Source: Entoloma clypeatum | Lineage: Eukaryota > Basidiomycota > Agaricomycetes > Agaricales > Entolomataceae | Length of the DNA stretch: 64,000 nt | Reading direction: 5' to 3' | NCBI GenBank assembly: GCA_963565915.1 | Contig: OY751495.1 | Coordinates: 124,001 to 188,000 of the forward strand | Shown: one piece after another, positions 32,771-43,969 of the stretch | How the letters are laid out: each line of letters opens with the position of its first letter | Position numbering within the stretch: the first letter of the stretch is position 1 | Notes under the pieces: generated by a model | Told to the model about the DNA's origin: nothing | Seen by the model: the letters and a program-made list of their open reading frames with translations, nothing else | Databases searched by the model: none | Program-made: the position numbers and the translations under genes

Positions 32771-33781
32771 GCCACTGTTGTGGAATGACAGATGGGAGGA
32801 GAAGAAGACAAATCTTGGATCATTACCGTTGCTGTTGTGCAATCAATATACAGAAGTTGCCGTCACACATCATATGTCACAGCAATGTCCAAACATTCCA
32901 ATGTCAACAGAGTCATTCTTCCTTCTCAGACTTTCCCCCATCACACCTCACACCACCCACAGCCACACATCTGGCCCTGTTGTGCAACCACATCATGCCC
33001 AGTTCCTGCATGAACCAGTAACATAATAATGTAGACAGACACTTGAGGAGCGCATGGTATGGAGTGTGAGGAAAGAGGTGTATGGCGAGATATGTGCAAT
33101 GAGTGACACGGTGCTGGGAGCATGTATACGGGAAGTGAGGGGTTGTTCTTCACCCATCTTTTGGATGAGGGCCCCTTTGTTTTGATGAATTTTCCACTTT
33201 TTATGTTATTAAGTATATAGACCATGCTTATAAACTTGTGTTTTAAATACAATAGATGAGTATAAATAATTAAAGATACTGTTCTCAAAACAAAGGTACT
33301 CAAAGGTGGATAAGCTAAAGATGATTAAAGATGTTTTCTGTAAGTTGAAGCTGCTAAAAAAAGCTTTCCATAAGATGAAGATACTGAAAGATGCTTTTCA
33401 TAAGCTGTAAGATGCTATAAGCTGAAAGTGCCAAAATGCTAATGTGAGCACCTTCATAAGGTCCATTTTCAACTCTTTGCAACATGAATGTCATTAATGT
33501 GCTATCATCATCAGAGTGTCCTCCTGCGCGAGGCAGTGCTCTGTCAAAGTCCAACAGAGTTGCGGGTTTGACCTGGATTGGCAGGCATGATCAGAGCAGA
33601 TGGAAAGGCAGGACCCAGGGCCACTGTTGGAAGGGAGTTCAGGTCAGGATTGGAAATGGGGTTAGGATTGGATGGAAGAACAGCACAGATTAAACTGGCC
33701 ATGGTTCAGTTCTGGTTTGGGCTGGGGCTAAACCCAAACATTTAAGAAGGTTCAGGTTTGGGCCAATGCCAAACCAAACTA
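32771..33781. other. AT-rich, no gene recognised
   Basis: From 33290 to 33440 there are short degenerate repeats of the AAGATGCT/AAGCTG type. Open stretches elsewhere are short and motif-free. Confidence 0.45.
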
Positions 33782-34253
33782 GTGTTTTGAAGTCCAGTCT
33801 CAAAGACCTAGAACTGGACCAGAACCAGACTGGTAAAGACTGGTGAAAAACTGGACTGCAGTCTCAAGTTTCAGATTTTTGAGGATTGACCAGTTTCAGG
33901 TTCTTCAAATTTTGGAAAAAAAAAAAAAAGAAGACTGGTTCAACACCAGCTGGTTATAGGTTCACACAGGTTCATATAGGTTCACATAGATTTTGTTCAT
34001 CAAAGCTTCTATAAAATGTTTTGAAATGTGTCATAAATGATATTTTGAAACAGTGTTAATAAATTGAAAATAACCAGTTTAAACCAGTTTGAACCAGTCA
34101 TGGTTTACTTTTTTGAGAAAGAAAAGACTGGTTCACCAGTCTTTGACCAGTCCAGTCCTGGTTTTAGTTTTTTGGAGAAACCACTCAACCAGTCTTGGTC
34201 CTAGGTTCTTAATTCTTTGGGCAAAAACCGGACTGGACTGGACTTTCAAACAC
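33782..34253. mobile_element. Foldback MITE type 2
   Basis: A 472-bp element with ends GTGTTTTGAAGTCCAGTC and GGACTGGACTTTCAAACAC, flanked by TA (33780-33781 and 34254-34255). The interior is rich in ACTGGT/ACCAGT words that can pair with each other. Related partial copies start at 49934 (TA then GTGTTTGAGGG) and end at 48658 (TTTAAAACAC then TA). Confidence 0.65.
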
Positions 34254-34352
34254 TAAACCAAACATTTGCTGACCACGGAGCAAGCCTTAAAGTCACATAA
34301 CTTTGTTGAATGTTGAAAAAACAAAACATTGCTATCACTCTCCCAGTGATTA

Positions 34353-34650
34353 GAGTTCAAAGGTTAAGTCATTTAACCTTTGACTTGACCTGACCTCTGC
34401 TTTTGACCACTTTTTGACTGTTTTTTTGGTCATGGTTAAGCCAATTTGATAAAAATAAGTGATTTTGACTGGTTATGACTGGTTAAAATGCATTTTGACT
34501 GGTTATGACTGGTTAAAATGCATTTTGACCAGTCAAAAGTGCTAAAAAAGCGGTCAAGGTTAAGCAAATTTGAAGAAATCTTTGACTGATTAAGGGCAAG
34601 GTCAAAGAAAAAATAACAAATTGACCTGACTTAACCTGACTTTTAAACTC
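34353..34650. mobile_element. Foldback MITE type 1, copy B
   Basis: Same ends and interior as 32101-32372, flanked by TA at 34351-34352 and 34651-34652. It is 298 bp, the extra length coming from an internal re-duplication of the GACTGGTTATGACTGG region. Confidence 0.75.
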
Positions 34651-34699
34651 TATTGGTGATCACTACCATGGCCCCAACCACCTTCCTTTACACCCAACA

Positions 34700-34780
34700 A
34701 ATGGTGCATTTCATGCCCAATGGCTGTCCCTCATCCCCAATAACTGTCTCTCATCTCCAACGGCAACCACTCATGCCTAG
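34700..34780. repeat. Minisatellite relic, inverted
   Basis: CCCAATGGCTGTCCCTCATC and following units are the reverse complement of the 20-bp minisatellite at 32427-32770. Each minisatellite tract lies just downstream of a type 1 MITE, but in opposite orientation. Confidence 0.55.
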
Positions 34781-35040
34781 TGTTGCCGCAACTCGGCTAG
34801 CTGCACCGTGACTCACAAAGTCACGGCTTGGCACATATTCAACTTGGCTTGTCAACCAAACTGATTTATTTGGCTCTGTTTGGCTCAGCAGCCGGAGCAA
34901 GCCGGTCCTAAGTTGTGAAACCGATCAATTGATTGCCAAAACAGTGCATGTCATTATATAATAATATATTTATCATTTTATTGGCTGCTTGATGTTCTCA
35001 TTACTTTCTTTAAGTGTATAAAAAGCATAATTATTTTTTA

Positions 35041-36559
35041 TGCATCATGAGCCACAATTTCTCTAAGTTCATCACCCAAAATGCCTTGAGACAACATTGA
35101 TGCGAGATGATCGTGAGTGTCTCTTGGTGACATTAACATGTCATCCTCCAGTGTTTCTAGCCCCTGCATGAAATCCAACCTCTGCTGCTTCAACAAAAAC
35201 TTCAGGATTTGAAGGGCCTCCATCAGAATTGGATGGATTCTGTTCTGGCGCTTCGTGTCCATCTCACTAGCTGATAAAAATATATGCTCACAAGAAACGG
35301 TGGATGCCTGGATTGGGAGATAGTCGAGAGCCATGGCATACAACGTGGGGTACCGGTGTGGGTCTTGCTTTTCCTCCATCTGGATGCAGTAGTTAGTATG
35401 ATGTGAGTTTTGATCAAGAAGACACATACATCCCAAAAATTCACAATGTCAGTTTCTGGTGGCGAAATATCTCTAAGGTATAAGTCATACTCCTCGTCGA
35501 CTGTCAAAGGTGAAGCCCGTGCCTGTGCTCCTGTTTCAAACCATAACATGTCTTGAAGCCCATATTTCGAAGCCGTTCTCCAAACATCCATGCTGCCAGC
35601 TAGGTCCAGGGCCAAAGCTATCTGAAGCATGCAACAGCTCCCCATGCTGACGATATTTGCCCATCTTACAATGCAGTGTAGTTAGTAGGGGAGGGGATAT
35701 TCTGTCATGATAAAACACACAGTATCTTTTATTGTGTCTGTTGCTTAGTCAATATAATTTGTCTCCCAATGCTCCTCTATCCAGTGTCTACAGATTGAGG
35801 GATTGAGGACTAATAACACGGTCAGCCTGAAGTATCAAAAAGGTAAAAAATACTAACACATCGCGATCATGTACACCTTACTTTGATCCATACACCGATA
35901 GTATTTTGTCGCCCATTTCAGCCCAATATCAGTATACTTCTTCAGATGTGGGTGGCGTTCACCAAGTGTCTCCCATGCCGTCATAAACATTTCAAAGTTG
36001 CATATGCTTGACGAAAGTGTTGGCAGCTTTTCTGTGCACATGTTTTGCTGCACGACATGTGGAATCTATCTAAACCAGTCAAGATATGTAGTAATTAATG
36101 ATCATGAAACCTTACTGTGAGGACTGAGGCAAAGTCTTCCAAATTTTCCCACTCTTGTTCAGTCAACTTGAGGTGAGCAATATCTCTATTGAGAGGATTG
36201 GTTAGAAAGGTTTCGACGGGCTGTAGGTCAAGATGAGAAGTGCAAAAGACGTGAGATGAAGAAAAGCTTTCCTGTCGCAAATAGAGACATCTAACGACCA
36301 TGGCATGTATCAAGTCCCAATGAGAACGGACATCGAGGAGGAGTTGGAGAATCTTGATATTCTTGCTTTTTCCTTTGGTGTCGAGGCCCCACCAGTGCTC
36401 CTGATTGCCGAGTGTGATTGTGTTTTCAAAGAGCTCAATTCTCTGTCCCAAAGCCCGGACCGCATATACAGTGTTGTGGCAGGCAGCAACACCATTGTGA
36501 CTTCCATCTGGCAAGTCAGGAGTATGATTGAAATCATCTGGGTCATCTGAATAAGCCAT
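35041..36559 (-). pseudogene. hAT-family transposase, N-terminus missing
   Basis: Read on the minus strand from 36559. A central part (ILQLLLDVRSHWDLIHAM, LTEQEWENLEDFASVL) joins across a GT-AG intron (36115-36066, 50 bp, phase kept) to PTLSSSICNFEMFMTAWETL and IGLKWATKYYRCMD. Further down come DEEYDLYLRDISPPETD and the C-terminal hAT dimerisation block (YPTLYAMALDYLPIQAST, then RQNRIHPILMEALQIL), stop at 35041. The usual TRW after LLDV is SHW. No BED zinc finger and no first catalytic aspartate region is visible, and the middle exons contain breaks, so this is a truncated, inactive copy. Confidence 0.75.
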
Positions 36560-36582
36560 GTTCGTCAAGTCAAAGTCATGTG

Positions 36583-36723
36583 ACTATGATATATAAGCAA
36601 GTCACATGATTGAAAGCAAAAGTGTTTAAAAGAAATCTAGACAAAGTCATGTGATCTTTTTTAGAATCACATGACCTTTCAGAAATATATTCAGACAAGG
36701 CCTTTGGCAGGTCATGTGACTGT
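36583..36723. repeat. Cluster of TCATGTGA/TCACATGA palindromic words
   Basis: Five 10-mers of the type GTCATGTGAC, in alternating orientation, lie near 36585, 36602, 36646, 36665 and 36713, starting about 25 bases upstream of the hAT reading frame. hAT elements often have subterminal repeats bound by their transposase; the word also contains an E-box-like CACATG. Confidence 0.55.
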
Positions 36724-36763
36724 GGAAAAGTTAGGATTTGATTATAGTTCAGTTAAGTTTAGA

Positions 36764-37122
36764 TGGTTAGGGTAGTTAGAGGTTAGAGGATTAGAGTTAG
36801 GATTAGAATTTAGAAGATTAGAGGATTAGAGTAAGAGTTAGAAATGGGTGTGTGATGGGGGTGTGTGATATCAATGAACCCTGATCTTATATGATTACAT
36901 CATTTGAGGCCTGAAAATCTTAGTTATATAAGCTCAGAGTTCAGAGAGGCCAATTGATAATGTTTGTTCTTTGTTTGTTTTCTTATATAATCAGTTGGCT
37001 CTGCATTTTTTTCATTTTTGTTCTGTAAATAATACAGAGGCCTGAACAGTTGACCATGTATAAATACTTGGGGTAGCAGCTGTTGAATGGCAATTACAAG
37101 TCCTTATATTTGTCATTGTATC
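36764..37122. other. Degenerate TTAG-rich tract and AT-rich spacer
   Basis: 36764-36850 repeats words such as GGTTAGAGGATTAGAG. After that there are two TTATATAA boxes (36923, 36984), possibly the remains of an LTR of the adjoining copia fragment, but I cannot define LTR ends. Confidence 0.4.
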
Positions 37123-37640
37123 TTATTTTTTAGTATAAATAGCAAAAACAGCATGTCTAGTTACTCCTGTATTATCACCATATGTACTTAATTGTTTTTC
37201 AGTAAAGACACTAAGCTTGTTTTTATACTCACTATATTGTGTGTTCTGTTTTAGGCCATAGAGTGCTTTGAATAAACAGATCACCTTCCATTCTTGGCCT
37301 TTGACAATGAAGCCTTCGGATTGATTCATATAGATTTCCTCATCGAGCTCTCCATAGAGGAAAGCTGACTTTACATCTATGCATTCAATCACCCATTCTT
37401 CAAGTGCAGCTGCAGCAAAGAGGATCCAGATAGTTTCAAAGTGTATCGTGGGTGAGAAGATCTCATCAAAATTGATACCCTTGATCTGTGAGATCCCCTT
37501 GGCAACAAATCATGCCTTCTTTCGTCCATCAGTTTTGATGTTGAATATCCATTGATTTCTGATGGTTTTATGACCTTGAGGTAGGTCAATCAATTCAAAT
37601 ATGTTGCGCTTCTGGAGGGCCTCTAGTTCCTCATGACATG
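37123..37640 (-). pseudogene. Ty1/copia reverse transcriptase fragment
   Basis: Minus-strand reading: NIFELIDLPQGHKTIRNQW, then an in-frame TGA, then the finger and palm segment (INFDEIFSP, IECIDVKSAFLYGELDEEI), ending near LFKALYGLKQ. The TGA stands where copia RT has arginine. It is cut at 37640/37641 by LTR-D. Confidence 0.8.
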
Positions 37641-37877
37641 TGTAAGGGCAATATCTGATTTCCTTAGTCCAACCCCACTCCGACTCCCTCCGACATCCTC
37701 CAAACCTTCCTCTGACCCTCTGACCGTTGTGGTGCATCCATTAATTATAGTACTATATCTTACATTTCCTTTCATCATTTCATTTCATTTCCATTTCTCT
37801 TTCATCACCTCCGATCTCCAACCTCCACCTGTACTCTGCATTGGTGTGCACGTCGGAGTGATGATTCATACCACCAC
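37641..37877 (+). repeat. LTR-D, left part
   Basis: It begins TGTAAGGGCAATATCTGATT and is cut at 37877 by family E. Its continuation is at 50150-50423 on the other strand, separated by the inversion. A second LTR of the same type (49620-49933) shows the uninterrupted sequence across the cut. Confidence 0.8.
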
Positions 37878-38315
37878 TGTAAGGGCGACCTTACGATCCA
37901 AGACTCGAACTCAGATAACGTGCAAGGGAGATCCGACGTTTAGATTGAGCAGTCTGATAAGTAATACAACACACACCTTGCAAGGGAGATCCAAAGAGAA
38001 AGTTCTAAGGATTCCCCTGCAAGCTAGCAAGATAAATAGTAAAATGAGATATGAAATAAGAGATAAAACGAGACGCATGAATGATGAGCAATGATCGGGA
38101 GTAGCGATGAAGGATGAATGGAAACAAGATGAATGATAGTACCTGCAATCCGACATGCGGAGTAGCAGATGGGGGTGGAGTCGTCGGATGCGGTGAGGCG
38201 GATAAGATGTTGGAGACAGCGGAGACAGCGGATACGATCGGAGGACGTCGGAGATGGTGGAATAGAAAGGAAAGGAAGAAAGGAAAAGTGAAAAGTGAAA
38301 GTGGTTGCCCTTACA
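37878..38315 (-). repeat. Family E 3' LTR
   Basis: 438 bp, ends TGTAAGGGCG and GTTGCCCTTACA on the plus strand. It is 12 bp longer than the partner at 50424-50849, which lacks a TATA-like TACTATTTAT segment. Confidence 0.9.
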
Positions 38316-38339
38316 TCACCCCCCCTTCAAGGCACGGCA

Positions 38340-39790
38340 TCTCAATGTGTCAGGCGAAACGAGTCAAATATCGCGGCGGTGATCCGCCGCGGAGCTCCCG
38401 GATGGCGTCGGTAGAAGTTGCGGACTAGGCGCGGAGCATGGACATTGTCTTCTGCTTCCCAGGAATTCTCTTCGTAGCCATATCCCTTCCATTTGACCAA
38501 GAATTGAAGCTTGCCTCAATGCAGTCGGCTGTCCAAGAGGTTTTCAACATTGTACTCCAATTCTTCTCCGACTACCATCGGAGGCAGAGGAGAGCAGACT
38601 TGGCGTCAGAAAGGGTTGTCGGGAACTAGTGAAAGTTTGACGACATGGAATACTGGATGAACACGGGACATGGAAGGGGGAAGGCGAAGTTTGTAGGCAT
38701 GTGTTCCGACAGGTCGGACCACTGGGAAAGGGCCTATGTATCGATGTGCAAGTTTCTTTGTGGGTCGGGTGGTTTTGAGGTCTGATGAGTCTAAAAAGAC
38801 CTTGTCCCCCCGGCGGAATGTCGGAGTGGTGCTCCGATGCTGGTTGTAGTATCGCGCCATGTCATCTTTTGCCTTTGTTAGTGCTGCACGAGCCTCCTCT
38901 AGAGTGGACTTCATCCGCTGGCTGAAATCCGCTACCGCCTCGATCTCCGTCTGCTTCTCGCGAGGTTCGAATCCCATGCACGGATGGCGGCCAGTGTCAA
39001 TGTAGAATGGAGTTTGACGTGTCGATGCGTGAACATGGTTGTTGTATGCAAATTCCGCCATCGGAAGCCATTCGTCCCAATCGTCTTGACGTTCATTGAC
39101 GAATAGGTGAAGGTATTGTTCCAATCCTTGATTGACCTGCTCCATCTGTCCATCCGACTGCAGATGGTAGGCTGTCGAGGCAGCAACCTTAATGTTAAGC
39201 AGCCTGTATAGTTCGCGCGTGAACTTGGCAACAAACTGTGGTCCTTGGTCGGAGACAATGGCCTCCGGTAGTCCGTGGAGTTTCCAGACATTTTGAACAT
39301 AGGAGTGTGCAGTCCTGAGTGCGGAGATGTCAGAGTGCATTGGGATGAAGTGTCCCCGCTTCCCTACTGAGTCCACTACGACCATGATAGCGTCGTAGCC
39401 GTGGGCTTCTGGTAGTTCAGTAATGAAGTCAACACTGGTTACTTGCCATCGCTCCGTGGGGACCGGTAGCAGATTGAGCTCTCCAGAGGGCGGAGTGCGT
39501 CGGACCTTGGTGCAGAGGCATGGGTCGCATGTCTTGCAATATTGGCCTATTAAACGAGACATGTGTGGCCACCAGTAATTGCGCAACACCAGTTCCAAGG
39601 TTTTCCACCATCCAGGATGTCCAGCCACCGGAGTGTCATGGTGTTGTGTGAGGATCCGATGAGGCAGTTGGGGATTGTTAGGAACATAGATACGATCCCT
39701 GAAGTAGAGCAAACCTTCCGCTTGCCTCCACTCCGCACTACGGACGGATCCCGCTCCGACGGTCGGAAGGGATTTGATGACCTCCGCCAC
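38340..39790 (-). pseudogene. Family E integrase and chromodomain
   Basis: The zinc part (HHDTPVAGHPG, CKTCDPCLC) and catalytic core (SVDFITELPEAHGYD, SDQGPQFVAKF, EQVNQGLEQ) read in one frame of 394 codons ending at 38606. Beyond the stop the same frame continues into a chromodomain (LQFLVKWKGYGYEENSW, about 38420-38540) with further stops. Hence the chromodomain would not be made from this copy. Confidence 0.85.
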
Positions 39791-39791
39791 A

Positions 39792-40990
39792 CTATCCTCC
39801 AGTAACCCCTCTCGGATTCCCTCCGGGTTTTATCCGCACATTGTTGTAGCCCCAGCGAATGTCGAGCTTGGTGAAATATTGAGCGCGTTGAAGTTTATTG
39901 ATCAGTTTGGATATGAGCAGAAGCGGATACTTGTTTTTGATAGTTTTGGAATTGAGTGACTGGTAGTCTTGTACAAGACGAAGCGAGCCATCCTTCTTCT
40001 TGATGTAGAATACCGGAGATGCCATCGGAGACTTGGAAGGGCGGATCCGACCAGTTGCAAGGTTTTTCTCCAAAAACGCATCGAGTTCCTTCTGTTCGTT
40101 CGGAGCAAGCGGATATACCTTACACCCCGCCGGAGAGGCGTCCGGAACAAGTTCAATGGCGTGGTCCCAAGTCCGCTCTTCCGGTAAGGTGTCGAAAGAG
40201 GTCTTTGAGAATACGTCTTCAAAGTCAAACAAGTGGTCCGGTACAGAGTCGCGGAAAGATTTAGGTTTTTGGTTACTGAGGAAGGCCTCCGAGAGATGTT
40301 GCAAGATATTGGATGAAGCGCGGATGAACTCCGCCTCCGCGGGTATTGTTCCGACAAAAAGGCGATCTCCCTCCTCTTCCTCATCCTCTTCCTCATCGTC
40401 TTCCGCTAACTCCTCCGCTTCTTCTCCTTCTGTGACATCCTCCACCCATGGGCCACGTGGAGCCTCCCCCTCTAGACCAGACGTCGGAGTGGAACCCACC
40501 CGACAGGCTTGGATGCGGACTTGTTCAAACTTCCGCTCCTTCCGCTCTTGGGCTGCCTCTTGGTGGCATGTCCAGCATCGTGCAGGACACCGGCTCATCT
40601 TCACTTCCCCTGACGTCCAATCTACCTCGGGGTTGTGTTCTTTGAGCCAAGTGAAGCCTAGCACAATTTCTTGTTTTCCCAAACTTGTGACTGCAAGCTG
40701 GGTCCGTTCCGAGTGATCCCAGTAGCGGAGCACTACATCCAACACCTCCGTTATTGCTCCGGCCTCGTTTGGAGTTCCGTCGATGTTGTATACTGGAATT
40801 GCGCGTTGTAGTTTTCGAGTAGAGAGTCGATGTTTCTCGACCAGAGTGCGTTCAATAAATGACCCTGTTGCCCCGCTGTCGAGTAAGGCCTTTTGTGATA
40901 GTGTGTCTTTGGTGTCGGTAGTTTCAAGAACTATGTCTAGTTCAATAGAATTGTCGGAGTGAGCGGAGGCAAGGACATATTGTTTTGGAA
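39792..40990 (-). pseudogene. Family E protease and truncated reverse transcriptase
   Basis: The minus strand reads LLDSGATGSFIERTL (protease), then LGFTWLKEHNPEVDW, an acidic linker, and RT as far as LDIRWGYNNVRIK. There it jumps into unrelated residues and stops at 39792. The RT catalytic box, thumb and RNase H (over 1 kb in related elements) are absent and integrase follows at once. It is an internal deletion derivative. Confidence 0.85.
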
Positions 40991-41123
40991 GCCGACGCTC
41001 CCATTGCGGAGTTGGGTGCGACTATGGGATCGTTTGCAGGCTTAGAGATGGAGGGTATAGGATCATATTGTTCCATAAATAAGGCAGCATAACGATTTTT
41101 AGCAGACAACGAGGGCACACTGT

Positions 41124-41915
41124 TCACTCGCTGTGGGGAGGAAAATCCTCCTGTCCTTCCTCCGACTCCACAGACTCTGTGGGCAGAACGGAGTTGCCTT
41201 CCGCTGCGTCCTTGACCACGAGTTGTTCCATAACAAACTCGTCCTGCTCCTCCGTTGTCATGAAGCGAACATCGAAGCAAAGGGGGCATTCACGACTAAA
41301 GTAACCCGTTTTGTTACATCTAAAGCATGCATTGGCATTCTTGCCTTTGACATGTGAAGTATCAATGTCCATTGCATTGGGGTCCCTTGTCGGTGGAGCG
41401 GATGCGGATGCGAGCGGAGCTGTACACGGAGTGAATGGAATGTAGGGGCGAGGGAATACTGAGGTGCCAGGTACTCTTGGTCCGACAACATTGCGGAAGG
41501 CGGAGGTGCGGGTTGGAGCAGTGGCTTTGAAGGCCTTGTTGGCAATCCTATTGTCGTCATTGACTCGTGCTGCAGAGTACCACTCATCAGGGTTGTCATC
41601 CGCAGGTCGTCCATGGATCAGGGTGGCGGTCTCATTCTGAGTGTCGGAACGGAGACCATGGCGGAATTTGAGTATGATGTTGGTATCCTCCTGATAGCCC
41701 GCTTTGTCAATGTAGTCTTTGAACTCGTCAGTGTAGGTCTCGACATCCTGTTGATCTTGATAATAGGATTCTCCTTCGAGGATCAGTCTCACATCCTGTT
41801 CCTCATTCTTCGGAGTGAACTCTGCTGTAAAGACTGCACAGAAGTCCACCCAAGTCTGATAAGGCGGAGCACCGGTCCTCCGCTCCTGTCGGATAATGCG
41901 ATCCACAAAGCATGC
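41124..41915 (-). pseudogene. Family E gag, C-terminal half
   Basis: It reads WVDFCAVFTAEFTPKNEEQD, then FKDYIDKAGYQEDTN, a proline/alanine-rich linker and a zinc knuckle CFRCNKTGYFSREC, in which the histidine is replaced by tyrosine. It is joined at 41915/41916 to LINE-A RNase H in the same frame. The missing N-terminal half lies at 51011-51366. Confidence 0.87.
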
Positions 41916-42541
41916 TGGTTGTTGGTTGTTGAGGGCGCTTATGGCTGCTTGGCTGTCCGTGCCTATGGCGATGTAGGTGTGAAGGGGGGTCTGGAGGGTG
42001 GTCAGCATGTGGAGAGTGAGTGTGAGCCTACGATTTCGGCTTCATGAACTGTGTGAAGTGAGGCTGGGCCTAGGTGGTATTGAAGGTGTTGGGTTTCGAC
42101 GGCATTGATGTAGAGTACTGCGGATGCCCTGATTTTGCCTTCGGCGCCTGAACCGTCACAGTAAACCATCACACGGGCCTTGTGGTGGTTGTCTTCGGCT
42201 GCTGTAAGGGCTGATAGTTTGTCGTCAGGAATGTGGGTGGTGAAGGACAGGGTGTAGTTTGGTTGACGGTGGGTTGGAGAGATTTGTTCCAGGAGTGAAG
42301 GGTCGCAGTCCAGGTCAGCAAAGAGGTTGTGTAGAGGGGATCTGTGTCTGCGAACGAAGCATCTGGTGGCCCTGCGGACTGGGGCATGGAGAGGGTGAGT
42401 GGGAGGGAGTGAGGCGAGACGGAGCGTGGCATGGTGGAGGACTTTGTTGAGGAGTAGGTCTACGGGGAGGAGGTTAGCATGTGCATCCAGAGTGTCGCCT
42501 GCTGTAGTGCTTAGGGCTCCCGTGATGAGTTTGGCTGCGCG
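41916..42541 (-). pseudogene. LINE-A RNase H, first half
   Basis: After TGA 42542-42544 (expected arginine, read PAQ-stop-RAAKLITGAL) the frame continues to VYCDGSG with the first RNase H aspartate and HEAEIVG with the glutamate. A one-base deletion near 42015 shifts the frame. Then GTDSQAAISALNNQQP carries the next aspartate, after which the sequence jumps to family E gag. Confidence 0.82.
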
Positions 42542-43969
42542 TCATTGGGCTGGGGCTAATTTGCTGGTGACGGTGATTGAAACCCTATGTTTCTTGCCAG
42601 AGGGAGAGAGGTGGATCCTGGTGTACCAGACGTCTGCTGCATAGGTGAAGGCGGGGCCGGCTACTGTGTTGTATAGTTGGCGGATCTGGTGTGCCGGCAT
42701 ACCTCCCGATAGCTTGGAGAGTCGGGATACTTGGTTGGTCCACCAGGCCGTGTTGGCGGACACCTTGTGATGGTGGGCGGTCCACCGAAGTTTCGAGTTG
42801 AAGATGACCCCGAGGTACTTGTAGGTGGGGACAGTCTTGATGGTTTGTGTCGTGAGCGAGCCATCTTGGTTGGGCCTAGAAAGGATCAGGTCAGCTGGTG
42901 TGTGATCATGGAGAGTGCGAGGGAAGTTCATGAGGGTGAGCTTGGATAACTCGAATGGGGAGTTGTGTGAGAAGGACCAGGCGAAGCCTCCATCTGGGTG
43001 TTCCATCATGTCCCTGATCATGGCATGTGAGTCTTCGAGAGTGTCTGCAACTGCCAGCACCATGGAGTCGTCGACGAAACCCAGGGACGTTTCATGTTTC
43101 CGGAGGGCTACTTGGATGAGTGGGGCGTTGTAGAAGGCGTAGAGGAGCATGGAGAGGGGGCAGCCTTGGGTGGTGCCATTGACGATGTCGATCGGCGCTG
43201 AGGTGTAGTCGTCGAACTTGAGGCATGTTTTTCTGCCGGTCAGCATGCAGTCAGTGAGCTTGATGTAGCATGTCGGTACTCCTCGAGTTTTCATGTTGTG
43301 GATGAGTTGGGATTTGACTGTGTTTGGGAAGGCACCTTGGACATTGAGGAAGAGGGCTGCAGCCACTTTGCCTCCTCTCCAGGCGTCCTTGACTTTGTGC
43401 ATAAGTGAGTGCATGGCGTCGGACATGCAGCGACCAGGTCTGCCTCTGAATTGGCCAGGGGGTAGCATGTGGTGTCGTCCCGCGAGATGCGAGAGGTCCG
43501 CTGCAACCAGCGTGAACAGGAGTTTGCCAATAGTGTCTAGGAGGCCGATTGGATGGTATGCCTTGGCGACGTTGTAGGCTGGCTTATCAGCTTTGCGAAG
43601 TACGAGGGTGGTTGAGGTTAACCACTCTGTAGATATAGAAGAGATGGTCAATAAGGGTGTCCACGCAGCGAATGAGAATGACGTTTGGAATGCCATTGGG
43701 GCCGGGGGCCTTGTGAGGTTTTAGGGTCTTGATTGCTTCGTGGATGCGGCAGCGTGTGAAGAAGCGAATGCTGGGGAGAGGGGGTGGGTGGGAGGGACTT
43801 GTTGGGGTTGGTGAGTGGGTAGGCGGAGGCGGAAAGAAGGAGGCGGCCAGGGCCTGGGCTTTCACGTCGTTGGAGAGGGCATCGGGGGAGGAGCCGTCGT
43901 TTGAGGTCTTGAGGGATGGGATGCGGGCACTGGATAGGTCAGATGGGGTATCGGTGACATATTTATTTG
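42542..43969 (-). pseudogene. LINE-A reverse transcriptase
   Basis: The RT starts HEAIKTLKPHKAPGPNGIPN (43587-43865 frame). Near 43620 the frame shifts, and the palm follows: GQFRGRPGRCMSDAMHSL, motif A as ALFLNVQGAFPN, GTTQGCPLSMLLYAF, and catalytic FVDDSMV. In motif A the catalytic aspartate is asparagine (FLN for FLD), so the enzyme would be dead even without the frameshifts. It ends at TGA 42542-42544. Confidence 0.87.

Larger units (their letters stand above)
37878..41915 (-). mobile_element. Ty3/gypsy chromovirus, family E, 3' portion
   Basis: On the minus strand: gag C-terminal half, protease, truncated RT, integrase, chromodomain, 3' LTR (38315-37878). Its 5' LTR and gag N-terminal half are at 50424-51366 on the plus strand. 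The flank ACCAC (37873-37877) is the reverse complement of GTGGT (50419-50423), the target duplication of this single insertion before inversion. Confidence 0.9.

Noticed and set aside
36764..36850. Telomere-like TTAGGG tract
   Set aside because: Only one GTTAGGG is present; the rest is irregular GATTAGAG-type sequence, so it is not an interstitial telomere.
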